Assembly: GCA_028456385.1 (NCBI GenBank)
Contig: JALNQF010000510.1
Coordinates: forward strand, 1-25,428
Length of the DNA: 25,428 bases
Direction of reading: 5' to 3'
Source of the DNA: Ophiosphaerella korrae
Lineage: Eukaryota; Ascomycota; Dothideomycetes; Pleosporales; Phaeosphaeriaceae
Under the pieces are notes generated by a model. That model saw only the letters and a program-made list of their open reading frames with translations, was not told where the DNA came from and made no database searches. This document shows, piece after piece, positions 17,744 to 25,428 of this stretch (within the stretch, counting starts at the first letter, position 1; each line of letters starts with the position of its first letter). The translations under genes and the position numbers were made by a program.

Positions 17744-18478
17744 TCTCTATCCCCTGTCGGGTGAGCCCCGTTGCAGTCAACACAGCTTGCTGTTGCATCT
17801 GGTGGGCAGTCTCGGCGGTCATGTTGTCCAGCACAGAAAGTACACCTCATTCGTTCTTTGCAGGACCACGCTAGGTGGCCGAAGACCTGGCATCTGTGGC
17901 ATCGCTTCTTCTTAATCTGATACGGCTCGATGCTGCCGATATATCGCTGGCCGACTAATAGTCCATTGTTGGTAGCCGGAAATCCTCGGTTGGGGTACGG
18001 TGGACCACGACCCTGAAACGCGGCTTGACCAACTTTGTGCCATTTCCTAATTTCTCAAGCCATTCTGTGTTGTTCCTTGCCGTTTGCGCAGACGGCTGAT
18101 CTTTGAATCGGATCACGTATCCTGTTTTGGTTGTCCCAACCCCTGCCACTTGTACGTCTTCCGTTGTGCTGGAGTTCAGGAGGGCGCTTCGAATGTGTGT
18201 GTTGGCCGAGTCTGTAGGTAGGTATCTTGTGAAAGCCGTGTCGTCGCTGTCGGTGCTTGATTTTCGTTGCGTGCTGATTCGAAGGCAGTTCAGTTCTCTG
18301 TCCGGGTTATTAGTATTTACTGCTCTTGTGAGGTCAATATTTGATTCGGTTGTGCTTCGACTGGCCGCTACCGCCGCCCATGATGGTCTTAGTGGGGTCG
18401 AAGCCGAGTGGGTGTCTAGTTGCGTGCGGAGGTACCGGATCTCTTCAAGGAGCTTGGTGTTGTCTCCTCTTTGGCGCT
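17677..18478 (-). pseudogene. LINE ORF1: gag-like protein with CCHC zinc knuckles, degraded
   Basis: The frame reads TKLLEEIRYLRTQLD near the start, then a Ser/Thr/Asn-rich part, VGTTKTGYVIRFKD and EWLEKLGNGTKLVKPRFRVV. A frame change near 17958 gives NNGLLVGQRYIGSIEPYQI followed by three Cys/His knuckles (CHRCQVFGHLAWSC, CTFCAGQHDRRDC, CVDCNGAHPTGDREC). These bind the element RNA in related LINEs. It ends at TGA 17677, overlapping ORF2 by 67 bp. A TAG at 18478 marks the upper limit. The frame is open again above it to 18680, probably as 5' leader. Confidence 0.75.
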
Positions 18479-19077
18479 AAAAATTGCTGTGCAAAGATCC
18501 CCTAGGCACAGTCGCTGATCGCTTTTGCCAGAGGCCAACACTACCCCCGTTTTTGGCCTCTGGGTCTCGTCGAAGCTGTCCCGCCTCGTCTGGGCATACA
18601 GTCGCTAGCGAAACCGGCTTCACCCGACACAGCTGCGACACAGTTCTACCCCGCTGTAAGCGAAAGACTTGGCACCCCACCTTACATATCTAGTTAGGCG
18701 CAACTGACATAGGCACGGGATTTGCCACAGTACAAGAAGGTACTTCTCTATTACAGCTTGAGCTGACAAGGCTATAGCTAGAGCGGGTCGTCCATCCTCC
18801 CTACTAGCGGTGGCGACATTAGGTGCCGTATCATACCCATTGCCGTTCGATACCACTTATTGGAACGCTTACTCAGCCACGTGATGTTCAAACCGCTCAG
18901 CCACCTTTGCACTGCCCCCTACCCTACCATCGTCCCCACTTGCTCCTTTGGACTGTTCTTCCATCAACCTTCCAGCCAGCACAAGCCACAGTTCCTTGAC
19001 TGTTCGACCCATATACGTCTTGCCTACAGTTATTCTAATGCTTCCCGTGGCTAGAGCTCTCTAGCAAACCTCTCCTC
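18479..19077. other. LINE leader remnant and upstream region of the HET-propeller gene
   Basis: 18480-18690 likely belongs to the LINE 5' region; open frames on both strands look like shadows. From 18700 to the ATG at 19078 the DNA is of ordinary composition and should contain the promoter of the HET gene. No TATA box is obvious. Confidence 0.4.
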
Positions 19078-20715
19078 ATGCGTCTTTTGCGGCTTGACGA
19101 TGCCGGCGAATTCAGCCTAGTCGAACACATTGGCAAGAGCATTCAACCCTATGCTGTTCTTTCGCACACATGGGGAGCGGATGATGAAGAGTTTACATTC
19201 AAAGACCTAGCAGAGGGTGTCGGCAAGAGCAAAGCTGGCTACAAAAAGATTCGTTTCTGTGGAACACAAGCTGCTAGTGATGGTCTACAATTCTTCTGGG
19301 TGGACACTTGCTGCATCGACAAATCAAGCAGCGCCGAACTTTCAGAAGCCATCAACTCCATGTTCCGTTGGTATCAGGATGCGGCCAAATGCTACGTATA
19401 TCTCGCCGATGTCTCGATTGATGGCTCCGCCAGAAACGACCTGCCCTCTCAGCAGACATGGAAACCAGTCTTTCGGCAGAGTAGATGGTTTACTCGGGGC
19501 TGGACACTTCAAGAACTTCTTGCTCCGACGTCTGTGGAATTCTTTTCCGTAGAGGGCGAGCGACTTGGGGATAAATATTCACTTCTACAAGAGATCCACG
19601 ACGCCACAGGAATTTCCGTTCGAGCTCTTCAAGGAAGACCTCTCCCTCGGTTCAGTGTCGACGAGCGAATGGCTTGGACAGAGCGCCGGGACACAAAACG
19701 CGAAGAGGACGCGGCATACTCTTTGCTAGGCATTTTTAACATCTACATGCCGCTTATATATGGAGAGGGACGAAAGAGAGCGTTCTTTCGGCTACAGAAA
19801 GAGATTGAAGAGTTTTCGAGATGGGAAAAGGAGGGTCACGATATGCCACGAGTTCCCAATACCTGTATGTCATCAGGGCCGTCCGCCATAGTCTACGATA
19901 ACAAGATTTATTGCTTTCACCAAGGCGAGAAAAATAATGGCGAGCTCTGGTATAATGTGTTTGACGGGACAGACGGAACAGACGGAACAAACGGGATAGA
20001 CGGGATTGGCTGGGCAGGTGACGTCCGAGTTTCTTGCACCGGCATCTCATCAGGACCATCCGCTACAGTTTACGACAATAAGATCTATTGCTTTCATCAG
20101 GGTCATGGAAAAAACACTGAGCTTTGGTACAATGTGTTTGACGGGAAGCGCTGGGCAGGCGACATCCGAGTTTCCAACATCAGCATGTGTTTCAGGCCAT
20201 CCGCCATAGTCTACAAGAACAAGATATTTTGCTTTTATCATGATGGTGGGAAGAACGGCCAGCTATGGTACAATGTGTTTGATGGGACTAGCTGGGCGGG
20301 CAAAAAGCGAGTTTCCAACACTGGCTTGTCATCAGGACCTTCCGCCACAGTCTATAAAGATAAGATCTATTGCTTTTACCAGGGTGCTGGGAAGAATGGT
20401 GAACTTTGGTATAACGTGTTTGATGGGACTAACTGGCGGGGCAATGCCCGAGTCCCCAACACTGGCATATCATCTAAGCCGTTTGCTACAGTCTACGATG
20501 ACAAGATTTATTGCTTCCATCAAGGCTGTGGGTGGAACGGTGAGTTTTGGTGCAATGTATATGACGGGACTGACTGGGCGGGCGACGCCCGAGCAGTTAG
20601 CACTGGCCTGTCGTCAGGGCCATCCGCCACAGTATACAACGAGAAAATCTATTTGTTTTTTCAGGGCTATCCGAAGAGTGGTGAGCTTCGGTACGTATCT
20701 GATTGGAGTTATTAG
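19078..20715 (+). CDS. HET-domain protein fused to six beta-propeller-type (lectin-like) repeats
   Basis: Intact single-exon frame of 545 codons; ATG 19078 opens the typical HET start MRLLRLDD. Residues 1-245 form a complete HET domain: PYAVLSHTWG (24-33), FFWVDTCCIDKSSSAELSEA, MFRWYQDAAKCYVYLADV, RWFTRGWTLQELLAP and a final EEDAAYSLLGIFN...PLIYGEG. HET domains trigger incompatibility cell death. Residues 255-545 hold six ~46-residue repeats of the pattern SSGPSATVYDNKIYCFHQG, GELWYNVFDGT, WAGD.RV; the last is shortened. The repeats look like blades of a beta-propeller, resembling secreted lectin or sialidase-type folds, so they may bind a sugar or surface ligand. The exact family is uncertain. 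Blade 1 has an extra DGTDGTNGIDGIG stretch from a 9-bp repeat (19963-20001). No signal peptide or NACHT domain. Its neighbours are transposon debris. Confidence 0.85.
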   Translation: MRLLRLDDAGEFSLVEHIGKSIQPYAVLSHTWGADDEEFTFKDLAEGVGKSKAGYKKIRFCGTQAASDGLQFFWVDTCCIDKSSSAELSEAINSMFRWYQDAAKCYVYLADVSIDGSARNDLPSQQTWKPVFRQSRWFTRGWTLQELLAPTSVEFFSVEGERLGDKYSLLQEIHDATGISVRALQGRPLPRFSVDERMAWTERRDTKREEDAAYSLLGIFNIYMPLIYGEGRKRAFFRLQKEIEEFSRWEKEGHDMPRVPNTCMSSGPSAIVYDNKIYCFHQGEKNNGELWYNVFDGTDGTDGTNGIDGIGWAGDVRVSCTGISSGPSATVYDNKIYCFHQGHGKNTELWYNVFDGKRWAGDIRVSNISMCFRPSAIVYKNKIFCFYHDGGKNGQLWYNVFDGTSWAGKKRVSNTGLSSGPSATVYKDKIYCFYQGAGKNGELWYNVFDGTNWRGNARVPNTGISSKPFATVYDDKIYCFHQGCGWNGEFWCNVYDGTDWAGDARAVSTGLSSGPSATVYNEKIYLFFQGYPKSGELRYVSDWSY

Positions 20716-21287
20716 GCATAGTTATTATCACGCATGCGTGGTGGAAAGTAATCTAAAGAGGACCTCGAGTAGATCCGTTGTTACGGTATTATATTCTGTT
20801 GCAATTCGAGCTCTGTACGAGCGAGCCTATTAGAGCTCTCGACGGTACGAGCACACACCGCTCTCTTAGCTCTACTTGCGACAGTTATGAGCCCGGTCCG
20901 CGCGGTCTTCTCTGCGCATCACTTCAAGTAAAGCAACTAGCCATAGTAGCGATCTATTCCCTGCTCCTCATCGTGCGCACAAAGGCAGCACGAACCGCGC
21001 AGAGGCAGCCCTCCACGTCGGCAGCTCGTTAGCTGGTTTGGGCTGGTGTAAGTGCCGAAGCCGGAGTTGGTACGGACGACTGTCTCGGGATGCGGCCAGG
21101 TTTCCTGTTCCTCGGCCGATGATTCGGCGGGGCGTTGATTCTGAATCTCTTGCTCGCAAATTCCACTCCATAATGCGTGCGCTTCTTTGTCAGATTAGGC
21201 GTGTCATGCTCAGTCGCTCGGTCTGAGGTTGTAGGCATGAAGCTTTGACGGGTAAGCACGTTTTGACCACATTTTCCTTTTCCGCGC
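20716..21287. other. Intergenic stretch downstream of the HET-propeller gene
   Basis: No recognised gene. A minus frame at 21029-21259 (THYGVEFASKRFRINAPPN) is open for 76 codons but overlaps two other open frames and has no family resemblance I can name. Confidence 0.35.
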
Positions 21288-21587
21288 TCACACCAAATAT
21301 AGGAGGCTGGTTTCGTCAGGAGCGTTTGGAAACTCGTAATTGATAGCCACGGCGAAGTTACTGCCAGTATTCCGAACCTATCTTCGGCTGAAGAGATACG
21401 CGTGTTGCGCCGAATCCTTCGAAATCCTGGAGGCTGAACGAGATCTCTCTAGCCACTCGCGCGTGTAGACAGTCAGCGACTCCTTGAGCAAGTTGGAAAC
21501 CTTTAATCTCGTCACAACGAGGTGCTTGGTGAGTTCCCACATCTCCTGCGCCTCTAATATGAGATATCCGCGATCGTCAAATGGCAC
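21288..21587 (-). pseudogene. Unidentified short frame with one internal TAG
   Basis: From ATG 21587 the minus frame reads MPFDDRGYLILEAQEMWELT, KHLVVTRLKVSNLLKESLTV and YTREWLERSR. It meets TAG at 21378, then goes on with VRNTGSNFAVAINYEFPNAP to a TGA at 21288 (100 codons in all). Composition is protein-like and the internal stop is again TAG, so it may be a mildly mutated small gene. I do not recognise it, and chance is possible. Confidence 0.3.
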
Positions 21588-21606
21588 TGGAAACTGTCAA
21601 CGTGTT

Positions 21607-22172
21607 CCACCACCGAGCCTCTCGGTAAGTCAGGAAAGCCGGAAATAGAATCGCGCGCCCCAACACAATGCACACCAGCTTGAAAACACAGGCAAAATCA
21701 CCACGTTTTGCATTGATTCAGGTCTTAAATTACTCGTACAAGTCAAAATTTTGATGCGCAGCCTTGATACTCATACTGATCAATCGTTCGGTTAATGCCC
21801 TGTTTCTCACTTGTACACTTCCTTGCATGGAGCAATCGGCGTAGGGGAGACACCCAAGTCTCCATTATACTCATATCTGGTGACTTAGGCGGACTAAGAA
21901 TGTATGGGAATCTATTTGTATTCATCCAGTTTAAGGTTGCGGCGGCTCAAGCTGTGGCAGGGACTCGGCTAGGACAAGCTCAGGCGGTGGCGTGGTGATT
22001 CGAATACGTTTAGGCATTATAGACAGGAAGCAAGCGCATCACAAATCAACTAGTTTGGCTCAAAAAACAGGCTTGTGGAGTGTGTACAAGTTGTTTTGAT
22101 GCAACTGATTTGAGGTGGGGCGCGCGATTCTATTTCCGGCTTTCCCGACTTACCGAGAGTCCACCACCGAGC
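21607..22172. mobile_element. Deleted Tc1/mariner element with 44-bp terminal inverted repeats
   Basis: The inverted ends at 21619-21662 and 22116-22159 match over 44 bp with a single mismatch (CTCTCGGTAAGTC...CGCGCCCCA). A 12-bp direct repeat CCACCACCGAGC flanks both sides (21607-21618, and 22161-22172 after one extra T). Inside, on the minus strand at 21743-21925, is the C-terminal piece of a Tc1/mariner transposase (LSPPKSPDMSIMETWVSPLR: the Pro-rich block and final acidic residue of the DDE domain). Most of the transposase is gone, so it can only have moved with help from a complete relative. The 12-bp duplication is longer than the TA expected for this superfamily and is unexplained. Confidence 0.7.
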
Positions 22173-22210
22173 TTGCCAAACCACCCACCGAGATTGCCAC
22201 TAAAAAATAC

Positions 22211-22529
22211 GCCAAAAATCGCAAAACGCAACACCAAATATCTCTATAACTGCGGCGTAATAAATGCTTAAAATTTAAATAATTACTACTACATATATAA
22301 TCTTTGATTTATCAACTTTTGAGAGCGTGCAGTCGTGCTATTCTAGAGTTATTAAGAAAAGGGTATGTTTAAGACCTAAAAATTCTACCATTTTAAAAAC
22401 TACGAAGCTGCACGTTTTAAAAATTTAATAAATCAAAGATTATACATGTACTAGTATTTAATTAAATTTTAAGCATTTATTACAGTGTAGTTGTAGAGAT
22501 ATTAGGTGTTGCGTTTTGCGATTTTTGGC
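22211..22529. mobile_element. MITE-like hairpin element with ~102-bp inverted arms
   Basis: The arms 22211-22313 and about 22428-22529 are inverted copies at close to 90% identity, beginning GCCAAAAATCGCAAAACGC and ending TAATCTTTGATTTAT. The ~115-bp loop is AT-rich and non-coding. I see no clear target duplication: ATAC on the left, CTGG on the right. It lies directly next to the truncated transposon gene at 22530. Confidence 0.8.
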
Positions 22530-22866
22530 CTGGGCCTGCCCGGAGCGCGTTCGTGGTGTTGTTCCTGCCGATTTGACATCCTCAAGCTGCTGGACAAGCT
22601 CTCTTGCGGCCTTGATTAGCGCTTATGAGAGCCTCAATAAGAGCCAACTCGCTCTCATCGCTCCATTTGAAGACGCCGCTCGGCTGAGATGACTGCGATC
22701 GCGCTGGTGCCGGTGACGGTGTGGGCGCCCATGTGAGAGTAGTAGTAACTACACTTGGGGATCGCTCGGATGTAGATGAAGCGACTCGCGCGAGATTGGC
22801 GTCGTAGGACGTACTTGGAGGCTCCATGAGGTTGAGATGGTCACGAAAACGGTCAAGATGGAACAC
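22530..22866 (-). pseudogene. Internally deleted transposon-type gene: SANT/Myb-like start joined to a transposase-like tail
   Basis: From ATG 22866, or more likely ATG 22827 (MEPPSTSYDANLARV), the frame runs through a Ser/Thr/Pro-rich stretch to FKWSDESELALIEALISA. That is the beginning of a Myb/SANT-like DNA-binding domain seen in fungal transposon-encoded proteins. The domain is cut after its first helix. In a second frame the DNA then reads ALIKAARELVQQLEDVKSAG and TPRTRSGQAQ, a plausible C-terminus. The middle is missing, as in a non-autonomous deletion derivative. The tail runs straight into the end of the MITE at 22529. The family is tentative. Confidence 0.45.
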
Positions 22867-23989
22867 AAACAGACAAACTGTCGCACCGAACGCACCAAAA
22901 TTTGTCTGGCTCGATTCGGTCTCTGCTCGGTGCTACTTGCAGCAAAAACAGGTTGAAAAATAGGTGCGCACCATCTCAACCGCGGCGCACCAACTCAACT
23001 CCTGCGCATCAATCCACGGCGCACATCAACTCAACAACGCCAGCCGGAGAGCTGAGATCCGGTCCAACATGACCACAATCAATACGCCGGTTAGCCATGA
23101 GACTCAAGATAACGGCTCTCCATCACCGAGCCGCAACGGCGAAGAGACAAGTATATAGATTAGAGGCAGAGCAGCAGATAGAGGACACAGCAATCGATCA
23201 GTTCTACTCTTCACTCAATTCGAACTCAGTGACTCAAATCTCACAACTGAAATCCGACTATTAAGAGTCTCACTGCCTCAACTGAGTTGAGCAAACTAGC
23301 ACCCATCCGAACCTGACTGCCTCAGACCGAGCTCGAGCATCAACTCGAGTATCAACTCAAGCATCAAGCTATCGCAAGCAAATTTATCTAGCCGATCGGT
23401 ACTTTCTAGGTCGGCGCTATTATATTTCTAGTTAGTGTGAAATGCTTTCTATACATTACACAAGTATAGTATTTTACAAAGCTTGTTTATAAGTGGCGCA
23501 ACTTAACCTACCTAAATTTCTAGCTACGCTTCCTTTGCTACATTCTCCAGCCTGGAATCACATGCGCTGACATAGCAATTGTCTAACGTTAGCTAGCGTC
23601 CCTGCCTGTGCTTGGTAAGACGCTACACTATCTGTGGCTGCGTTCCGTCCTCTTTCTCATTATATTATCGCCTTCCACGCAAGGGTGAGGCCGGTGCGGG
23701 TCGGCCGTCCTCCTTGCAAGTGGTGGCAAAGTGCCACCCTGTTGGACGCCATCACGCTGACAGATCAATCCAGGATACCTCTTTTCTAAGTACCCTTTAG
23801 GTACCCTTCCCTCAAGTTCGCCCTCTCACGCCACATGCTGTTCTCTAGTCTTTTCAAGAGAGTTACTGGCCACAGATATAAAATGAAAAGTTAGAATCGA
23901 AAAGCCATAGTTATCGTTGCGTCTTAACCTATTAGAGGGCGGAGAGACAAAAGAGAAAGAAACGTGGTAATTCATATTCTATGGAAATG
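22867..23989. other. Gene-poor stretch, possible LTR remnant around 23000-23470
   Basis: A TATA-like AAGTATATAGATTAGAG at 23150, then A/C-rich sequence and short ATCAACTC-type repeats (23337-23375), resemble the promoter and R/U5 part of an LTR. No boundaries or target duplication can be fixed. A plus frame 22964-23158 (MTTINTPVSHETQDNGSPSP) is open but unassigned. 23722-23738 is a perfect 7-bp inverted repeat (GGTGGCA/TGCCACC) around AAG. The final part should hold the 3' end of the HEAT-repeat gene. Confidence 0.35.
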
Positions 23990-25428
23990 TTATATTGTGC
24001 CCCCAGAAACAGGGAGTGGAACGCCCAGCTGATCACGCATTTCCCAAACCTTAGCGCGAGATTGATGTTCTTGCTTGCAACATAATAGAATATATCTAAG
24101 TTCGACACCAATAAAAGAAGGGCACCAGTATAGATGCTGTTCAAAGCTTCTCTCTAGCAAGGCCTGATATAAGGGTTTGACATATGGGCCAAGATCCTCC
24201 AATGATAGGGCTGCTTGACTTACAAGCGCCTCGATTGCTGCCCATCGGACGCCCCTATCTTCATCCTCGAGCCGTGCAGCGATGCCTCGTAGCATCTCTT
24301 CTGTGAGATCGGCCCGGCCTTGGAGCGCCTCGATTGCTGCCCATCGGACGTCCCTATCTTCATCCTCGAGCCGTGCAGCGATGCCTCGTAGCACCTCTTC
24401 TGTGAGATCGGCCTGGCCTTGGAGCGCCTCGATTGCTGCCCATCGGACGTCCCTATCTTTATGCTCGAGCCGTGCAGCGATACCTCGTAGCACCTCTTCT
24501 GTGAGATCAGCCCGGCCTTGGAGCGCCCAAATTGCTGCCTGCCGGACGTTCCTATCTTTATGCTCGAGCCGTGCAGCGATGCCTCGTAGCACCTCTTCTG
24601 TGAGATCGGCCTGGCCTTGGAGCGCCCAAATTGCTGCCTGCCGGACATCCCTATCTTCATCCTCGAGCCGTGCAGCGATGCCTCGTAGCACCTCTTCTGT
24701 GAGATCAGCCCAGCCTTGAAGCGCCTCGATTGCTGCCCATCGGACGTCTATATCTTTATCCTCGAGCCGTACAGCAATGCCTCGTAGCACCTCTTCTGTG
24801 AGATCGGCCCGGCCTTGGAGCGCTTTGATTGCTGCCCATCGGACGTCCGTATCTTCATCCTCGAGCCGTGCAGCGATGCCTCGTAGCACCTCTTCTGTGA
24901 GATCGGCCCGGCCTTGGAGCGCCTCGATTGCTGCCCGTCGGACGTCCCTATCTTCATCCTTGAGCCGTGCAGCGATACCTCGTAGCATCTCTTCTGTGAG
25001 ATCGGCCCCTTGGAGCGCCTCGATTGCTACCTGCTGGACGTCTGTATCTTCATCCTCAAGCCGTGCAGCGATACCTTGTAGCACCTCTTCTGTGAGATCA
25101 GCCTGGCCTTGGAGCGCTTTGATTGCTGCCCATCGGACGCCCCAATCTTCATTCTCGAGCCGTGCAGGGATACCTCGTAGCACCTCTTCTGTGAGATTGG
25201 CCCGGCCTTGGAGCGCCCAAATTGCTGCCCATCGGACGTCCGTATTTTCATCCTCGAGCCGTGCAGCGATACCTCGTAGCACCTCTTCTGTGAGATCAGC
25301 CCGGCCTTGGAGCGCTTTGATTGCTGCCTGTCGGACGTCCCTCTCTTTATGCTCGAGCCGTGCAGCGATGCCTCGTAGCACCTCTTCTGTGAGATCGGCC
25401 TGGCCTTGGAGCGCCTCGATTGCTGCCC
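23990..25428 (-). CDS. HEAT-repeat protein with near-identical 33-residue repeats (C-terminal part; start off the right edge)
   Basis: The minus frame is open from the window edge to a stop at 23990, about 479 codons, with no internal stop. It consists of twelve full 33-residue (99-bp) units plus part of another, pattern EDEDRDVRWAAIEALQGRAD then LTEEVLRGIAARL, which are HEAT/PBS-lyase-type helical pairs. A unique tail follows (LSLEDLGPYVKPLYQALLER, HLYWCPSFIGVELRYILLC, DQLGVPLPVSGGTI). Arrays like this with such a tail form the C-terminal sensor part of fungal STAND/NLR proteins, so an upstream NACHT-type domain is expected beyond the window; that is inference. One unit (24999-25016 region) lacks a single codon (QGAD instead of QGRAD). 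Residues 5, 9, 13 and 18 of the unit vary while the rest is fixed. Confidence 0.8.
   Translation of the reverse strand, partial: AAIEALQGQADLTEEVLRGIAARLEHKERDVRQAAIKALQGRADLTEEVLRGIAARLEDENTDVRWAAIWALQGRANLTEEVLRGIPARLENEDWGVRWAAIKALQGQADLTEEVLQGIAARLEDEDTDVQQVAIEALQGADLTEEMLRGIAARLKDEDRDVRRAAIEALQGRADLTEEVLRGIAARLEDEDTDVRWAAIKALQGRADLTEEVLRGIAVRLEDKDIDVRWAAIEALQGWADLTEEVLRGIAARLEDEDRDVRQAAIWALQGQADLTEEVLRGIAARLEHKDRNVRQAAIWALQGRADLTEEVLRGIAARLEHKDRDVRWAAIEALQGQADLTEEVLRGIAARLEDEDRDVRWAAIEALQGRADLTEEMLRGIAARLEDEDRGVRWAAIEALVSQAALSLEDLGPYVKPLYQALLERSFEQHLYWCPSFIGVELRYILLCCKQEHQSRAKVWEMRDQLGVPLPVSGGTI

Larger units (their letters stand above)
14956..18478 (-). mobile_element. Tad1-like non-LTR retrotransposon (LINE), broken
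   Basis: The minus strand carries the standard two-ORF order: a gag-like ORF1 with zinc knuckles (18478-17677) overlapping ORF2 (17743-14956), which has an APE-type endonuclease and a reverse transcriptase. There is no RNase H domain. The 5' end is truncated or degraded around 18478 and the 3' end is cut at 14956, with the following segment inverted at 14410-14582. It has no strong RIP bias. Its defects are a TGA, frameshifts and a solo LTR insertion. Confidence 0.85.

Noticed and set aside
14410..18478. Twin-priming inversion as the origin of the split LINE
   Set aside because: Twin priming places the inverted 5' part before the 3' part on the strand of the 3' part. Here the order is the opposite.
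23722..23738. Perfect 7-bp inverted repeat GGTGGCA-AAG-TGCCACC as an operator or terminator
   Set aside because: Too short to be meaningful alone in a fungal intergenic region; no T-run or neighbouring gene supports a role.
24282..24719. Long plus-strand open frame (Ser/Arg/Ala-rich) opposite the HEAT array
   Set aside because: The 99-bp unit is a multiple of three, so several frames stay open by periodicity. The minus frame encodes recognisable HEAT repeats; the plus frame is its shadow.
24215..25428. Regular direct repeats that might look like a CRISPR array or satellite
   Set aside because: The units are contiguous, coding and 99 bp long, with no spacers. They are protein repeats.

Overview
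The window is nuclear DNA of a filamentous ascomycete (Pezizomycotina, most likely a Dothideomycete). The evidence is a set of fungus-specific families (HET domain, NACHT-WD40 STAND proteins with a short GTAAGT/CTAAC/AG intron, pogo/Fot1 and Tad-type transposons) and AT-rich tracts almost free of CpA/TpG but rich in TpA, the mark of repeat-induced point mutation (RIP). In those tracts, conserved Trp and Gln codons have become TAG or TAA. This is an accessory region full of repeats, not housekeeping chromosome.

Layout. 1-2340: a RIP-mutated pogo-family transposase on the minus strand, then the first 29 codons of a HET-domain gene joined to the C-terminus of a second pogo transposase. 2310-4019: a small conserved hypothetical gene (minus) and an intact secreted ADP-ribosyltransferase-like gene (plus). 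5129-6640: RIP-degraded C-terminal half of a NACHT-WD40 gene (minus), cut by a solo LTR with a perfect 5-bp duplication. 6650-7970: RIP-mutated direct repeats around tandem 12-bp units and a fragment resembling a host C2H2 zinc-finger gene. 8076-12826: a divergent pair, a HeLo-like/NLR-N-terminal-type gene (minus) and a full-length but stop-ridden NACHT-WD40 gene (plus). 13832-18478: an unidentified gene remnant, then a broken Tad1-like LINE carrying a solo LTR. 19078-20715: an intact HET domain fused to six beta-propeller-like repeats. 21607-22866: a deleted Tc1/mariner element, a hairpin MITE and a deleted transposon gene with a SANT-like N-terminus. 23990-25428: the C-terminus of a protein built from almost identical 33-residue HEAT repeats, running off the right edge.

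How the genes relate. At least five loci belong to families used for fungal non-self recognition or regulated cell death: two NACHT-WD40 genes, the HeLo-like gene, HET genes and the NLR-type HEAT repeat array. The most interesting point is that the divergent pair at 8.1-9.4 kb appears to share a short Gly/Asn-rich motif. It lies at the C-terminus of the HeLo-like protein and just before the NACHT domain of its neighbour, which is the arrangement of fungal amyloid-signalling NLR/effector pairs such as HET-S/NWD2. Both partners look inactivated. The apparently intact genes are the ADP-ribosyltransferase, the HET-propeller protein, the small gene at 2.3-2.7 kb and, as far as visible, the HEAT-repeat protein.
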